NCBI GenBank assembly: GCA_002399435.1
Contig: DHDO01000106.1
Coordinates: 28,071-44,409 of the forward strand
Direction: 5' to 3'
DNA: 16,339 nucleotides
From: Firmicutes bacterium UBA4874
GTDB taxonomy: Bacteria; Bacillota; Clostridia; Caldicoprobacterales; DTU083
In this document: positions 7,441 to 14,629 of the stretch, piece after piece
Numbering within the stretch: position 1 is the first letter of the stretch
How the letters are laid out: every line of letters begins with the position of its first letter
The notes under the pieces: model-generated
The model's input: the letters and a program-made list of their open reading frames with translations, nothing else
Database searches by the model: none
Told to the model about the DNA's origin: nothing
Program-made: the position numbers and the translations under genes

Positions 7441-7509
7441 GCCTGCAAATCCGGGAAATAGGAAGGCATTTGATTCCAATATTTCTACAAAAAACAGTAA
7501 ATTATTTCA

Positions 7510-7563
7510 TTGACAACTACCTGTCCATTTTATATTGTTTTGTATATGAGGCTCATTATGAGC
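7510..7563 (+). promoter_or_regulatory. Promoter and candidate operator upstream of the hydantoinase-like gene
   Basis: A perfect -35 box TTGACA lies at 7510-7515. The -10 is less clear: TATTGT (7533-7538) at 17 bases or TATATT (7531-7536) at 15. Just downstream, near the expected transcription start, is the perfect palindrome GCTCAT-T-ATGAGC (7551-7563). TATGAG also occurs twice as a direct repeat (7545-7550 and 7557-7562), a 12-base period of the kind AraC-type regulators can contact. A second TATAAT (7572-7577) lies further down without a -35 partner. No cobalamin riboswitch was recognised in 7441-7622. Confidence 0.55.
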
Positions 7564-7622
7564 AGCTGACTTATAATGTAGATACATTGCATGTAACAAA
7601 GATATATTCATTGAGGTGAAAA

Positions 7623-9710
7623 ATGAGATTAGGGTTAGGCATAGATACCGGAGGCACTTATACCGATGGTGTAATCTACGATTTTGATGACAGCAAGGTT
7701 ATAAAAGGTGCTAAATCCCTCACAGTGAAGGAGGATTTAAAACTTGGGATTATACATGTATTGGATCAAATGCCGCAGGAACTTTTGAAAAAGATTGGGG
7801 TGGTATCCTTATCCACTACCCTGGCTACAAACGCATGTGTAGAGGATAAAGGAAGCAGGGCAAAGTTAATACTCATCGGCTGCGATGAGAATATCGTTAA
7901 AAAGAATGGACAGCAATACGGGCTGCCTTCCATAGAGGATATCATATTCATTCGGGGAGGGCATGATCTCCGGGGGGAAGTGACAGAGGAACCCCATTGG
8001 GATGTTCTTCATGATAAAATAAAAAATACAATGGGAAAAACGGATTCCTTTGCTATTGTACAGATGTGGGGTATCAGAAATCCGGAATTCGAAAAAAAGG
8101 CCAAGGAACTGATTTATGATTGGACGGGTCTGCCGGTGGTCTGTGGGCATGAGCTGGCTGGAGAACTGAATTTTTTAAAAAGGGCTGCCACAGCCCTGCT
8201 CAATGCAAAGCTTATTCCGCTGATAAATAAATTCATAGATGCCGTTAAGGTGGGTTTAAAGGAGAGGGGCATCCATGCACCCCTGGCTATTGTTTGTGGT
8301 GATGGCAGCGTAATGTCCGAAGGATACGTAAGGAACAGGCCGGTGGAGACTTTGCTCTCAGGTCCTGCTGCCAGCGTAATTGGTGGGATCAATGTGAGCG
8401 GACAACAAAACTGTGTAGTTGTTGATATGGGAGGTACCACCAGTGATTTGGCAATTGTTAAGGAGGGGAAGCCTTTTCTTGCTTATGAAGGAGCGGATGT
8501 AGGCAATTGGAAAACAGCTGTGAAATCTGTGGACATTCGAACCATTGGTCTGGGGGGAGACAGCCAAATAAGCTTTGACTCCAGGGATAAGCTTATAATA
8601 GGTCCGCGACGGGTTGCTCCCCTATCCTGGCTTGCCCATAGATGGCCGAAAGTTTTGGGCCAAATCAAGCTTTTACATGAGGAGAACAGGATACACACCC
8701 GTTCCCTGTGTCAATTTTTCTATTCAATAGGGGAAATTCCCCAGGATGGAGATTTTACTACAGAAGAGAAGAGAATAGTGGAAGCTCTTAAAGAAGGACC
8801 TTTAAGCATGGAAAAACTGGCAGAGGCAGTGGAAACTTCTATCTATACTATCAAACCCGATAGGCTTGAGCAGTTGGGGATCATTATGAGGAGTGCGCTA
8901 ACCCCTACAGATATAATGCATCTTACTGGTGATTTTTCTGGATGGAATGGACAGGCTGCTCTTTTAGGGGCAGAGATTTTAGCAAGTCGTCTAAAGATAA
9001 CATTGGAAGAACTTATCCATGAGGTCAATAGCACTATAAAATCCAGACTATACTTAAATATTGTTCACGAACTTATTAAAAGGGATGATCCATCCCTGCT
9101 GAAACATGGTTTCACGCCAGAACTTGAAAAGATGATCTTATTGGGCTGCCAAAACTCCCATATGCAAAGAAATCCCTATCTATCCATTGGATTGTCCACG
9201 GACTTTTCACTGGTAGGAATAGGAGCCCCTATTCATGTATACCTGCCGGATGTAGCATCATCCTTAAATACTACCTGTATAATAGAGAAGTATGCCGCAG
9301 TGGCCAATGCGATAGGGGCCATCACGGGAAGTATCTCCGTAGAGGAGAGGATCATTATAAAGCCAAGATATACCGTAGCGGGAGTAGAAGGCTATGATTG
9401 CTTCTCTCCAAGGGTAAAGAAACACTTTGATGACTATGCAAAGGCCCGGGATTGGTCAAAAGGTGAGGGCAAAGATTTGGTTGGGGAGCTTGCTATGGCG
9501 AAGGGAGCTTCTGACTATGATATTTCTATTGAGATGGATGAGAATAAAACAGAAATAAATATACCGGGATCTCAATCAGAAAAAGAGAAAGAAGAGCAAG
9601 GAGAACACGGAGAACAAGGAAAACACGGAGAACAGGAAGAATCTACACGGGAGATATTAATCGAGACCATCATAACAGCCAAAGCCATAGGAAGCTTAAA
9701 ATGGGTTTAA
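7623..9710 (+). CDS. Hydantoinase/oxoprolinase family protein (HyuA-like ASKHA ATPase)
   Basis: 695 residues, the size of HyuA-type subunits. The acetate/sugar kinase-Hsp70-actin (ASKHA) nucleotide sites are visible: phosphate-1 loop D8-TGGTYT-D15 and phosphate-2 loop D268-MGGTTS-D275, followed by GLGGDSQISFD. True N-methylhydantoinase and 5-oxoprolinase couple ATP hydrolysis to opening of a cyclic amide and normally need a second HyuB part, which is absent here. The gene precedes the corrinoid activator by 53 bases and heads a methyl-transfer operon, so it may be an accessory ATPase of that system rather than a hydantoinase. A glutamate-rich 9-bp repeat lies in a loop near residues 657-671, just before the last conserved strand (ILIETIITAKAIG). 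GAGGTGA is the ribosome binding site. Family assignment is firm; function is inferred. Confidence 0.85.
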   Translation: MRLGLGIDTGGTYTDGVIYDFDDSKVIKGAKSLTVKEDLKLGIIHVLDQMPQELLKKIGVVSLSTTLATNACVEDKGSRAKLILIGCDENIVKKNGQQYGLPSIEDIIFIRGGHDLRGEVTEEPHWDVLHDKIKNTMGKTDSFAIVQMWGIRNPEFEKKAKELIYDWTGLPVVCGHELAGELNFLKRAATALLNAKLIPLINKFIDAVKVGLKERGIHAPLAIVCGDGSVMSEGYVRNRPVETLLSGPAASVIGGINVSGQQNCVVVDMGGTTSDLAIVKEGKPFLAYEGADVGNWKTAVKSVDIRTIGLGGDSQISFDSRDKLIIGPRRVAPLSWLAHRWPKVLGQIKLLHEENRIHTRSLCQFFYSIGEIPQDGDFTTEEKRIVEALKEGPLSMEKLAEAVETSIYTIKPDRLEQLGIIMRSALTPTDIMHLTGDFSGWNGQAALLGAEILASRLKITLEELIHEVNSTIKSRLYLNIVHELIKRDDPSLLKHGFTPELEKMILLGCQNSHMQRNPYLSIGLSTDFSLVGIGAPIHVYLPDVASSLNTTCIIEKYAAVANAIGAITGSISVEERIIIKPRYTVAGVEGYDCFSPRVKKHFDDYAKARDWSKGEGKDLVGELAMAKGASDYDISIEMDENKTEINIPGSQSEKEKEEQGEHGEQGKHGEQEESTREILIETIITAKAIGSLKWV
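9591..9635 (+). repeat. 9-bp tandem repeats inside the hydantoinase-like gene
   Basis: Four near-identical 9-bp units (GGAGAACAC, GGAGAACAA, GGAAAACAC, GGAGAACAG) run from 9600 to 9635, preceded by a degenerate copy at 9591-9599. They encode GEH, GEQ, GKH and GEQ. The frame is kept, and the family's C-terminal strand follows directly, so this is an insertion into a loop and not a lost stop codon. Confidence 0.9.
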
Positions 9711-9763
9711 TGGAGTGATAAGGGATTTTGCTATAGAGTTATAAGAAAGGACGTTGGGGAGTC

Positions 9764-11635
9764 ATGGATAATGGACAAAATCTGGGCAGCAGGCAATATA
9801 CCGTAAGAATATTATCCGATGAGGGTCATAAAGACGTGACTTGTTATGGCGGCAGCAGTCTTATGGATATATTCCGTCAGAACAACATCTATATCGAAGC
9901 TCCTTGTGGTGGAAAGGGGATTTGTGGAAAATGTAAAGTCCGGGTACGAAATGGCGAGGTATCAGATATGACCCATCTGGAATCCCAATTTTTGTCCCAT
10001 AAGGAGAAGCAGGATGGCTATCGTCTGGCCTGTATGACCGGAATATTGGGAGATACGGAAGTAGTCATGGAGAACTATCTGGAAGGAGCTCAGATAATGT
10101 CCACAGGGATTGAATACTCTGTGGATATCTCTCCACAGATTGCCAAAAAATATATTGAATTGGATGTACCATCTGTGGATGACCAACGGGATGACCTCAA
10201 AAGGTTAGCCGATGCTTTGAAAACAGAAGCCCCGGAAGCTGGAATATTCCTGATAAGAAGGCTGCCTCAGGTGCTTAGGGATTCAGATTTTAAGGTGACA
10301 GTTGCCTATGATGGCAATAAGATATTGGATGTGGATAAAGGGGATACCTCTGATAAAATCTATGGGGTGGCGATAGATATAGGAACCACTACTGTAGTAT
10401 GTTATCTGATGAATCTGATAACGGGTGCGCAGGTGGATGTAATATCCGGACTTAATGTTCAAAGGACCTATGGAGACGATGTGATATCCAGGATTCAGTA
10501 TACTATGGAGAATATAGATGGGCTCTCCAGGCTAAGGCAGGGTATAGGTAACCAGATCTCAGAATTGATACATGGGTTGGCACGGAAGAATCATATTCCT
10601 ATAGACGATATTTATAATGTGGTTATCGCTGGAAACACTATTATGAGTCATCTTCTATTGGGCATAACACCCGGACATATTGCTGCAGCTCCTTTTACCC
10701 CTGTTGCAACAAAGGCCCAGATATACAATGCCCGGGATTTGGATCTAAGCCTGGGTCAGGCTTCCAGGGTGTTTGTGCTTCCTCATATCTCAGGCTATGT
10801 GGGCTCAGATATCGTGGCAGGAATTCTTGCTTCGGGCATGGATAGAAGTGAGGATGTCAGCCTGATGATAGATATTGGTACAAATGGTGAGATCGTATTG
10901 GGCAATAAGGATCGGATGGTGTGTTGCTCCACTGCTGCAGGACCAGCTTTTGAAGGAGCCAATATCCGTAATGGAATGGGCGGAATCAGTGGAGCTATCA
11001 ATACTATTACGCTGGATGGAGAGAAACTCAGGTACACAACCATTGGCGATAAGGCCCCTTTAGGTATATGTGGCTCCGGAATTGTAGATGTCGTGGCAAT
11101 GCTATTGGACCTTGGTATTGTAGATGAAACGGGCAGGCTACTTGATGAAAGGGAGATAGAGTCGGAGGTTGGGTCGAAGCTGGCCTGTAGGTTGAGGAAA
11201 GTGGAGGATGGGCTTTCTGCATTTACCATTGTTGATGAGGGATCCAGCGGTACCGGCGGGTCTATCGTGATAACCCAAAAGGATATTAGGGAGGTCCAAT
11301 TGGCAAAGGCGGCAATTGCAGCGGGAATAAAGGTACTGGTAAGTAAGATTGGCAGGGAGATGGATGAGATAGCCAATCTCTATCTGGCGGGAGGGTTTGG
11401 CAGCTATATCGACAAAAGAAATGCCATTCGGATAGGCTTGATACCGCCGGAATTGCAGCACCGCATTATTGCACTAGGCAATGCCGCGGGAACTGGGGCA
11501 ATGTTATCCCTGCTATCCCTGGCGGAGTATGAAAGGACGAATACCATCAAAGCGAAAGCGGAATATGTGGAATTGTCCTCCACGCCGGAATTTCAAAATG
11601 AATACGTGGATTCCATGTATTTTGAAAGTCCCTAA
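9764..11635 (+). CDS. Reductive activator of corrinoid proteins (RACo type, 2Fe-2S plus ASKHA ATPase)
   Basis: 623 residues, as expected for RACo-like activators. An N-terminal ferredoxin-like domain carries the 2Fe-2S ligands C48-x5-C54-x2-C57 and C90 (PCGGKGICGKC, then LACM). After a linker comes the large ASKHA domain (DUF4445 class), with IDIGTTT at about 204-210, IDIGTNGE at about 369-376, GICGSGIVD, and YLAGGFGSYID near the C-terminus. The protein uses ATP to drive electron transfer from the Fe-S centre to inactive Co(II) cobalamin on a corrinoid protein, restoring Co(I). Its target is presumably the corrinoid protein at 13127-13765. It differs from the archaeal RamA type, whose 4Fe-4S clusters lie at the C-terminus. 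Cotranscription with the preceding gene is likely (53-bp gap); no clear terminator follows it. Confidence 0.93.
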   Translation: MDNGQNLGSRQYTVRILSDEGHKDVTCYGGSSLMDIFRQNNIYIEAPCGGKGICGKCKVRVRNGEVSDMTHLESQFLSHKEKQDGYRLACMTGILGDTEVVMENYLEGAQIMSTGIEYSVDISPQIAKKYIELDVPSVDDQRDDLKRLADALKTEAPEAGIFLIRRLPQVLRDSDFKVTVAYDGNKILDVDKGDTSDKIYGVAIDIGTTTVVCYLMNLITGAQVDVISGLNVQRTYGDDVISRIQYTMENIDGLSRLRQGIGNQISELIHGLARKNHIPIDDIYNVVIAGNTIMSHLLLGITPGHIAAAPFTPVATKAQIYNARDLDLSLGQASRVFVLPHISGYVGSDIVAGILASGMDRSEDVSLMIDIGTNGEIVLGNKDRMVCCSTAAGPAFEGANIRNGMGGISGAINTITLDGEKLRYTTIGDKAPLGICGSGIVDVVAMLLDLGIVDETGRLLDEREIESEVGSKLACRLRKVEDGLSAFTIVDEGSSGTGGSIVITQKDIREVQLAKAAIAAGIKVLVSKIGREMDEIANLYLAGGFGSYIDKRNAIRIGLIPPELQHRIIALGNAAGTGAMLSLLSLAEYERTNTIKAKAEYVELSSTPEFQNEYVDSMYFESP

Positions 11636-11723
11636 AAGAGCTATAAAGTACAAATAATATTAAGATTTTTCAATACCGGAAAGGGATAGCATGGTATCAT
11701 AAAAGAGTAATACCTGTTGTCTA

Positions 11724-11752
11724 TTTACTTATACGTTTCTTCTTAATATAAT
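11724..11752 (+). promoter_or_regulatory. Promoter of the PocR-AraC / corrinoid protein unit
   Basis: TTTACT (11724-11729, four of six matches to TTGACA), a 17-base spacer and a perfect TATAAT (11747-11752) lie 40 bases before the regulator ATG. AGGAAG stands nine bases before that ATG. The gap 11636-11792 holds no clear terminator, so read-through from the RACo gene is also likely. Confidence 0.6.
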
Positions 11753-11792
11753 AGATTAGTAGACTGAATCAAATTGCAGGAAGCGTGATATC

Positions 11793-13127
11793 ATGACTTA
11801 TTGGAATGAAGCAGTAAAAGTAGGGAATGACATGGGTTTTGATATAGAAAAGGCAGCTAAAGCGATAGAACACTATGGAAGAGTTGCCGGAGTAGGAACA
11901 AGTATCATCGATAGCAGAGGCGCCCTTGTCTATAGCATCGGAGATTCAGGAACTGGTTGTAAGTTTTGCAGGCAGGTTCGGGAACTTTTGGACTGTGAAG
12001 GAGATTACTGCGAAAAAGTTCATCTATACGGCGGCTATCAATCGGAGAGATTTGAAGGAAAATATATTTTTTTCTGTCCGTTTGGTCTGGTACATTGGGC
12101 TTCGCCTATAACTTTGGAGGGAATGGTCAGAGGATATCTATTATGCGGACCTGGTTTAATGGTGGAAGCTGATGATTTTCTATTGGATGATCTCCTGTTA
12201 AAAAATCATATCAAAGAGGAACATCTGGATCAGTTAATGGAAAATTTAAAGTCTATTCCAGTAATTCCACCCGATAAGGTTACCAGCCTGTCAGAGCTTT
12301 TATTTATGGTAGCTTCCCAACTATCGCATATATCGGATGCAGAGTATTTACAATATTTGGATAGGACGGAATTCTACCATAATCAATCCGATATATCTGG
12401 GTACATTCATAAGATAAAGGCCATGGATGAAAAACAGTCCGGTATTTCCTCTTACCCCTTTGAGAAGGAAAAGGAACTGCTATCCTGCATTGCAAAGGGG
12501 GATAAAAAGGGTTCTCAAACCATTCTCAACGAAGTGCTGGGACATATTTTCTTTTCCAGTGGCGGGGACTTTGAGACCATAAGAGCAAGGATTTTGGAGC
12601 TCATCGTTCTTCTTTCCCGTGCAGCTCTGGAAGGGGGTGCCGATGTGGAACAGATATTTGGGCTGAACTATAAATATTTAAATACCATCCACAACTTTAA
12701 TACTGTAGAAGAGCTGACTTACTGGCTATCCAAGATAATGATCAGGTTTACAGACTGCGTATTTAATTTAAAGGACATCAAACATGTGGATGTGATATAT
12801 AAAGCAGTTGGTTATATCAAACAGAATTACATGAAAAAAATTACACTGGAGGAGGTAGCTTCGCATGTATATTTGAGCCCATCCTACTTTAGCAAGATAT
12901 TTAAGGACGATATGAAGTGTAATTTTAATACTTATGTAAACCACATTAGAGTGGAGCGAAGTAAACAATTATTACGAAACGATAACATAAATCTTGTGGA
13001 TGTCTCTAATATGGTAGGTTATGAAGATCAAAGCTATTTTTCCAAGGTATTTAAAAAGATTGTGGGTGTTACCCCTGGTAAATTCAGGTACACCAGGGGG
13101 AAGTATAACTTTCAGGAGGCGGAATAA
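11793..13127 (+). CDS. PocR-domain AraC family transcriptional regulator
   Basis: 444 residues. The N-terminal half is a PocR ligand-sensing domain (PF10114 type), named after the regulator of the B12-dependent propanediol genes. It carries cysteines C56, C59, C68, C73, C95 and C118 in the usual setting (GCKFCRQ, CEGDYCEKVH, YIFFCPFG). The C-terminal 100 residues are a two-helix-turn-helix AraC domain: ITLEEVASHVYLSPSYFSKI, then LVDVSNMVGYEDQSYFSKVF and the ending GVTPGKFR. It overlaps the corrinoid protein gene by one base (TAATG), so the two are translated together. It is probably an activator of the methyl-transfer genes, responding to a small molecule or a redox/corrinoid signal. The ligand is not known, and metal or Fe-S binding by the cysteines is only a suggestion. 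Confidence 0.92.
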   Translation: MTYWNEAVKVGNDMGFDIEKAAKAIEHYGRVAGVGTSIIDSRGALVYSIGDSGTGCKFCRQVRELLDCEGDYCEKVHLYGGYQSERFEGKYIFFCPFGLVHWASPITLEGMVRGYLLCGPGLMVEADDFLLDDLLLKNHIKEEHLDQLMENLKSIPVIPPDKVTSLSELLFMVASQLSHISDAEYLQYLDRTEFYHNQSDISGYIHKIKAMDEKQSGISSYPFEKEKELLSCIAKGDKKGSQTILNEVLGHIFFSSGGDFETIRARILELIVLLSRAALEGGADVEQIFGLNYKYLNTIHNFNTVEELTYWLSKIMIRFTDCVFNLKDIKHVDVIYKAVGYIKQNYMKKITLEEVASHVYLSPSYFSKIFKDDMKCNFNTYVNHIRVERSKQLLRNDNINLVDVSNMVGYEDQSYFSKVFKKIVGVTPGKFRYTRGKYNFQEAE

Positions 13128-13765
13128 TGGATTTATTAAGTGAGATTTCTGGATTCCTACAACAGGGAAGAGCAAAGAATGTTAAAGAATTGGTTCAAAA
13201 AGCCATAGATGAGGGGATGGATCCTAAAAGCATTCTAGATCATGGACTTCTGGACGGCATGGGTATAATAGGTGAGAAGTTTAAAAACAATGAGGTTTAC
13301 GTACCCGAAGTGCTTATCGCTGCCAGGGCTATGTATGCCGGAATGGAAGTTTTAAAGCCCATTCTTACTCAGACCGGTGTTGAGTCGAAAGGTAAGGTAG
13401 TACTTGGCACCGTAAAGGGAGATCTTCATGATATAGGTAAAAACCTGGTAAGGATGATGATGGAAGGGAGAGGTTTGGAAGTAATCGATTTGGGCATTGA
13501 TGTATCCCCTGAGAAGTTTGTTGAGGCAGCTAAGGAGAACAATGCACAGATCATCGCTTGCTCTGCACTGCTTACCACTACTATGACTGAAATGAAGAAT
13601 GTAGTTGAGACAGCAAAGGAGTCGGGAATAAGGGATCAGGTTACCATTATGGTGGGTGGTGCACCTGTAACCGATAATTTCTGTAAGAGCATAGGCGCTG
13701 ATATCTACACGCCCGATGCAGCATCAGCAGCGGAAGAGGCAGCAAGGGTTTGTGCCAGTGCTTAA
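13127..13765 (+). CDS. Methyltransferase cognate corrinoid protein (MtaC/MtbC/MtvC-like)
   Basis: 212 residues, the standard size. Residues 1-85 are the helical cap domain resembling the methylcobalamin-binding part of methionine synthase (LLDGMGIIGEKFKNNEVYVPE). Residues 90-212 are the Rossmann B12 domain with D99-x-H101-x-x-G104 (GDLHDIGKN, His being the lower cobalt ligand), S146-x-L148 and G177-G178. The protein carries the methyl group from a substrate-specific methyltransferase to a second methyltransferase, usually to tetrahydrofolate in bacteria. The likely methyl donor enzyme is the URO-D family protein at 15648. The start overlaps the stop of the regulator gene (TAATG). A 12-bp stem terminator/attenuator follows 27 bases after the stop. 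Confidence 0.95.
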   Translation: MDLLSEISGFLQQGRAKNVKELVQKAIDEGMDPKSILDHGLLDGMGIIGEKFKNNEVYVPEVLIAARAMYAGMEVLKPILTQTGVESKGKVVLGTVKGDLHDIGKNLVRMMMEGRGLEVIDLGIDVSPEKFVEAAKENNAQIIACSALLTTTMTEMKNVVETAKESGIRDQVTIMVGGAPVTDNFCKSIGADIYTPDAASAAEEAARVCASA

Positions 13766-13792
13766 TGAATCAAGTTTTATAACGTTTTGTGG

Positions 13793-13831
13793 AAAAATGG
13801 TACGGGAAGAGCATACTTCGTACCATTTTTT
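13793..13831 (+). terminator. Intrinsic terminator or attenuator after the corrinoid protein gene
   Basis: A perfect 12-bp inverted repeat AAAAATGGTACG (13793-13804) / CGTACCATTTTT (13819-13830) with a 14-base loop ends in T. It lies between two genes on the same strand, so it may let only part of the transcripts reach the following gene. Confidence 0.8.
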
Positions 13832-13872
13832 CGCTTTGTAGCTGTGGCGGATCATTGGATGGGAGGAAGATT

Positions 13873-14565
13873 ATGGCTCACACAATATTGGACGATATCG
13901 AATTCAAGATAGATAAAAACCGTCTTTTTCAAAAAATACACATCGATCCCGCAGGGGAAGACGGGGAGCGGGTACTGGCGCTGATCAATAAAGCAGAAGC
14001 CATAGGAAAGCCCAGAGCGCTCTATACCCTGTCTTACATTGACGGCAAGGAAAATGATTATGTTGTTGTAGACGGAGTGAAGCTGACAAGCCGCGTTATG
14101 CGGGTCAATTTCGACAAGATCGATAGGGTATTTCCCCATGTGGCCACTTGCGGCAGGGAACTTCATGAATGGGCAGAAGGAATGGACGATATTTTGGATA
14201 AATATTGGGCCGGTACCATAATGGAAATGGCACTTGAAACGGCAAGGAATCAGATCCGCAGACATATTGAGGAGAATTATCATATCGGTAAGTCCAGGTC
14301 AATGAACCCAGGATCTCTGGAAGATTGGCCTATCGGGCAGCAGAAGGAACTTTTCCGTATATTGGGGGATGTTCAGAATGCGATAGGAGTTGAGCTCACC
14401 GACAGTTGTCTGATGATTCCAATGAAGTCTGCGTCGGGTATCCTGTTTCAAACAGAATCCGATTTTGAGAACTGTCAGTTATGTCCTGGAAAGAACTGTC
14501 CCAATCGCAGAGCTGAGTATAAGGAGCATCTGTATGAGGAGAAATATAGTTTGAAAAAAAGATAA
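13873..14565 (+). CDS. Free-standing methionine synthase activation-domain-like protein with CxxCx4C tail
   Basis: 230 residues related to the reactivation domain of cobalamin-dependent methionine synthase (MetH), which binds S-adenosylmethionine and helps reactivate the cofactor. The region RSMNPGSLEDWPIGQQKEL sits where MetH has its RPAPGY loop, and GVELTDSCLMIPMKSASGIL matches the MetH strand GMKLTESFAMWPGASVSG. The key tyrosine of RPAPGY is not present. The C-terminus carries C-x2-C-x4-C (NCQLCPGKNCPNRR), absent from MetH and suited to binding a metal or Fe-S centre. Such proteins occur beside corrinoid methyltransferase genes; a role in corrinoid reactivation or handling is inferred. The start at 13873 follows GGGAGG by six bases. 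An upstream in-frame ATG at 13789 lies before the terminator stem and is rejected. Confidence 0.85.
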   Translation: MAHTILDDIEFKIDKNRLFQKIHIDPAGEDGERVLALINKAEAIGKPRALYTLSYIDGKENDYVVVDGVKLTSRVMRVNFDKIDRVFPHVATCGRELHEWAEGMDDILDKYWAGTIMEMALETARNQIRRHIEENYHIGKSRSMNPGSLEDWPIGQQKELFRILGDVQNAIGVELTDSCLMIPMKSASGILFQTESDFENCQLCPGKNCPNRRAEYKEHLYEEKYSLKKR

Positions 14566-14595
14566 ACGATCCCTTAATCTTTACCATGAGTGGCA

Positions 14596-14629
14596 TAGGG
14601 AATGGCTATTTTACCTCCAATATTCCCTA
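14596..14629. terminator. Possible terminator structure between convergent genes
   Basis: TAGGGAAT (14596-14603) can pair with ATTCCCTA (14622-14629) across an 18-base loop, with CCCTTAA (14571-14577) and TTAAGGG (14634-14640) able to form an outer stem. It lies where the plus-strand operon meets the minus-strand AraC gene and overlaps the last codons of the latter. There is no good T-run, so this is tentative. Confidence 0.35.

Noticed and set aside
7441..7622. Cobalamin riboswitch upstream of the corrinoid-related operon
   Set aside because: No B12-box or matching long leader structure was recognised; a covariance-model search would settle it.
10795..11376. 193-codon minus-strand frame opposite the RACo gene
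   Set aside because: Ser/Ile/Pro-rich shadow translation of a conserved ASKHA domain on the other strand.
11673..11697. ATACC / GGTAT inverted repeat after the RACo gene as a terminator
   Set aside because: Only 5-bp arms with a long loop and no T-run.
13789..13872. Earlier ATG for the MetH-activation-like gene
   Set aside because: It would place the terminator hairpin inside the coding region; GGGAGG supports the ATG at 13873.
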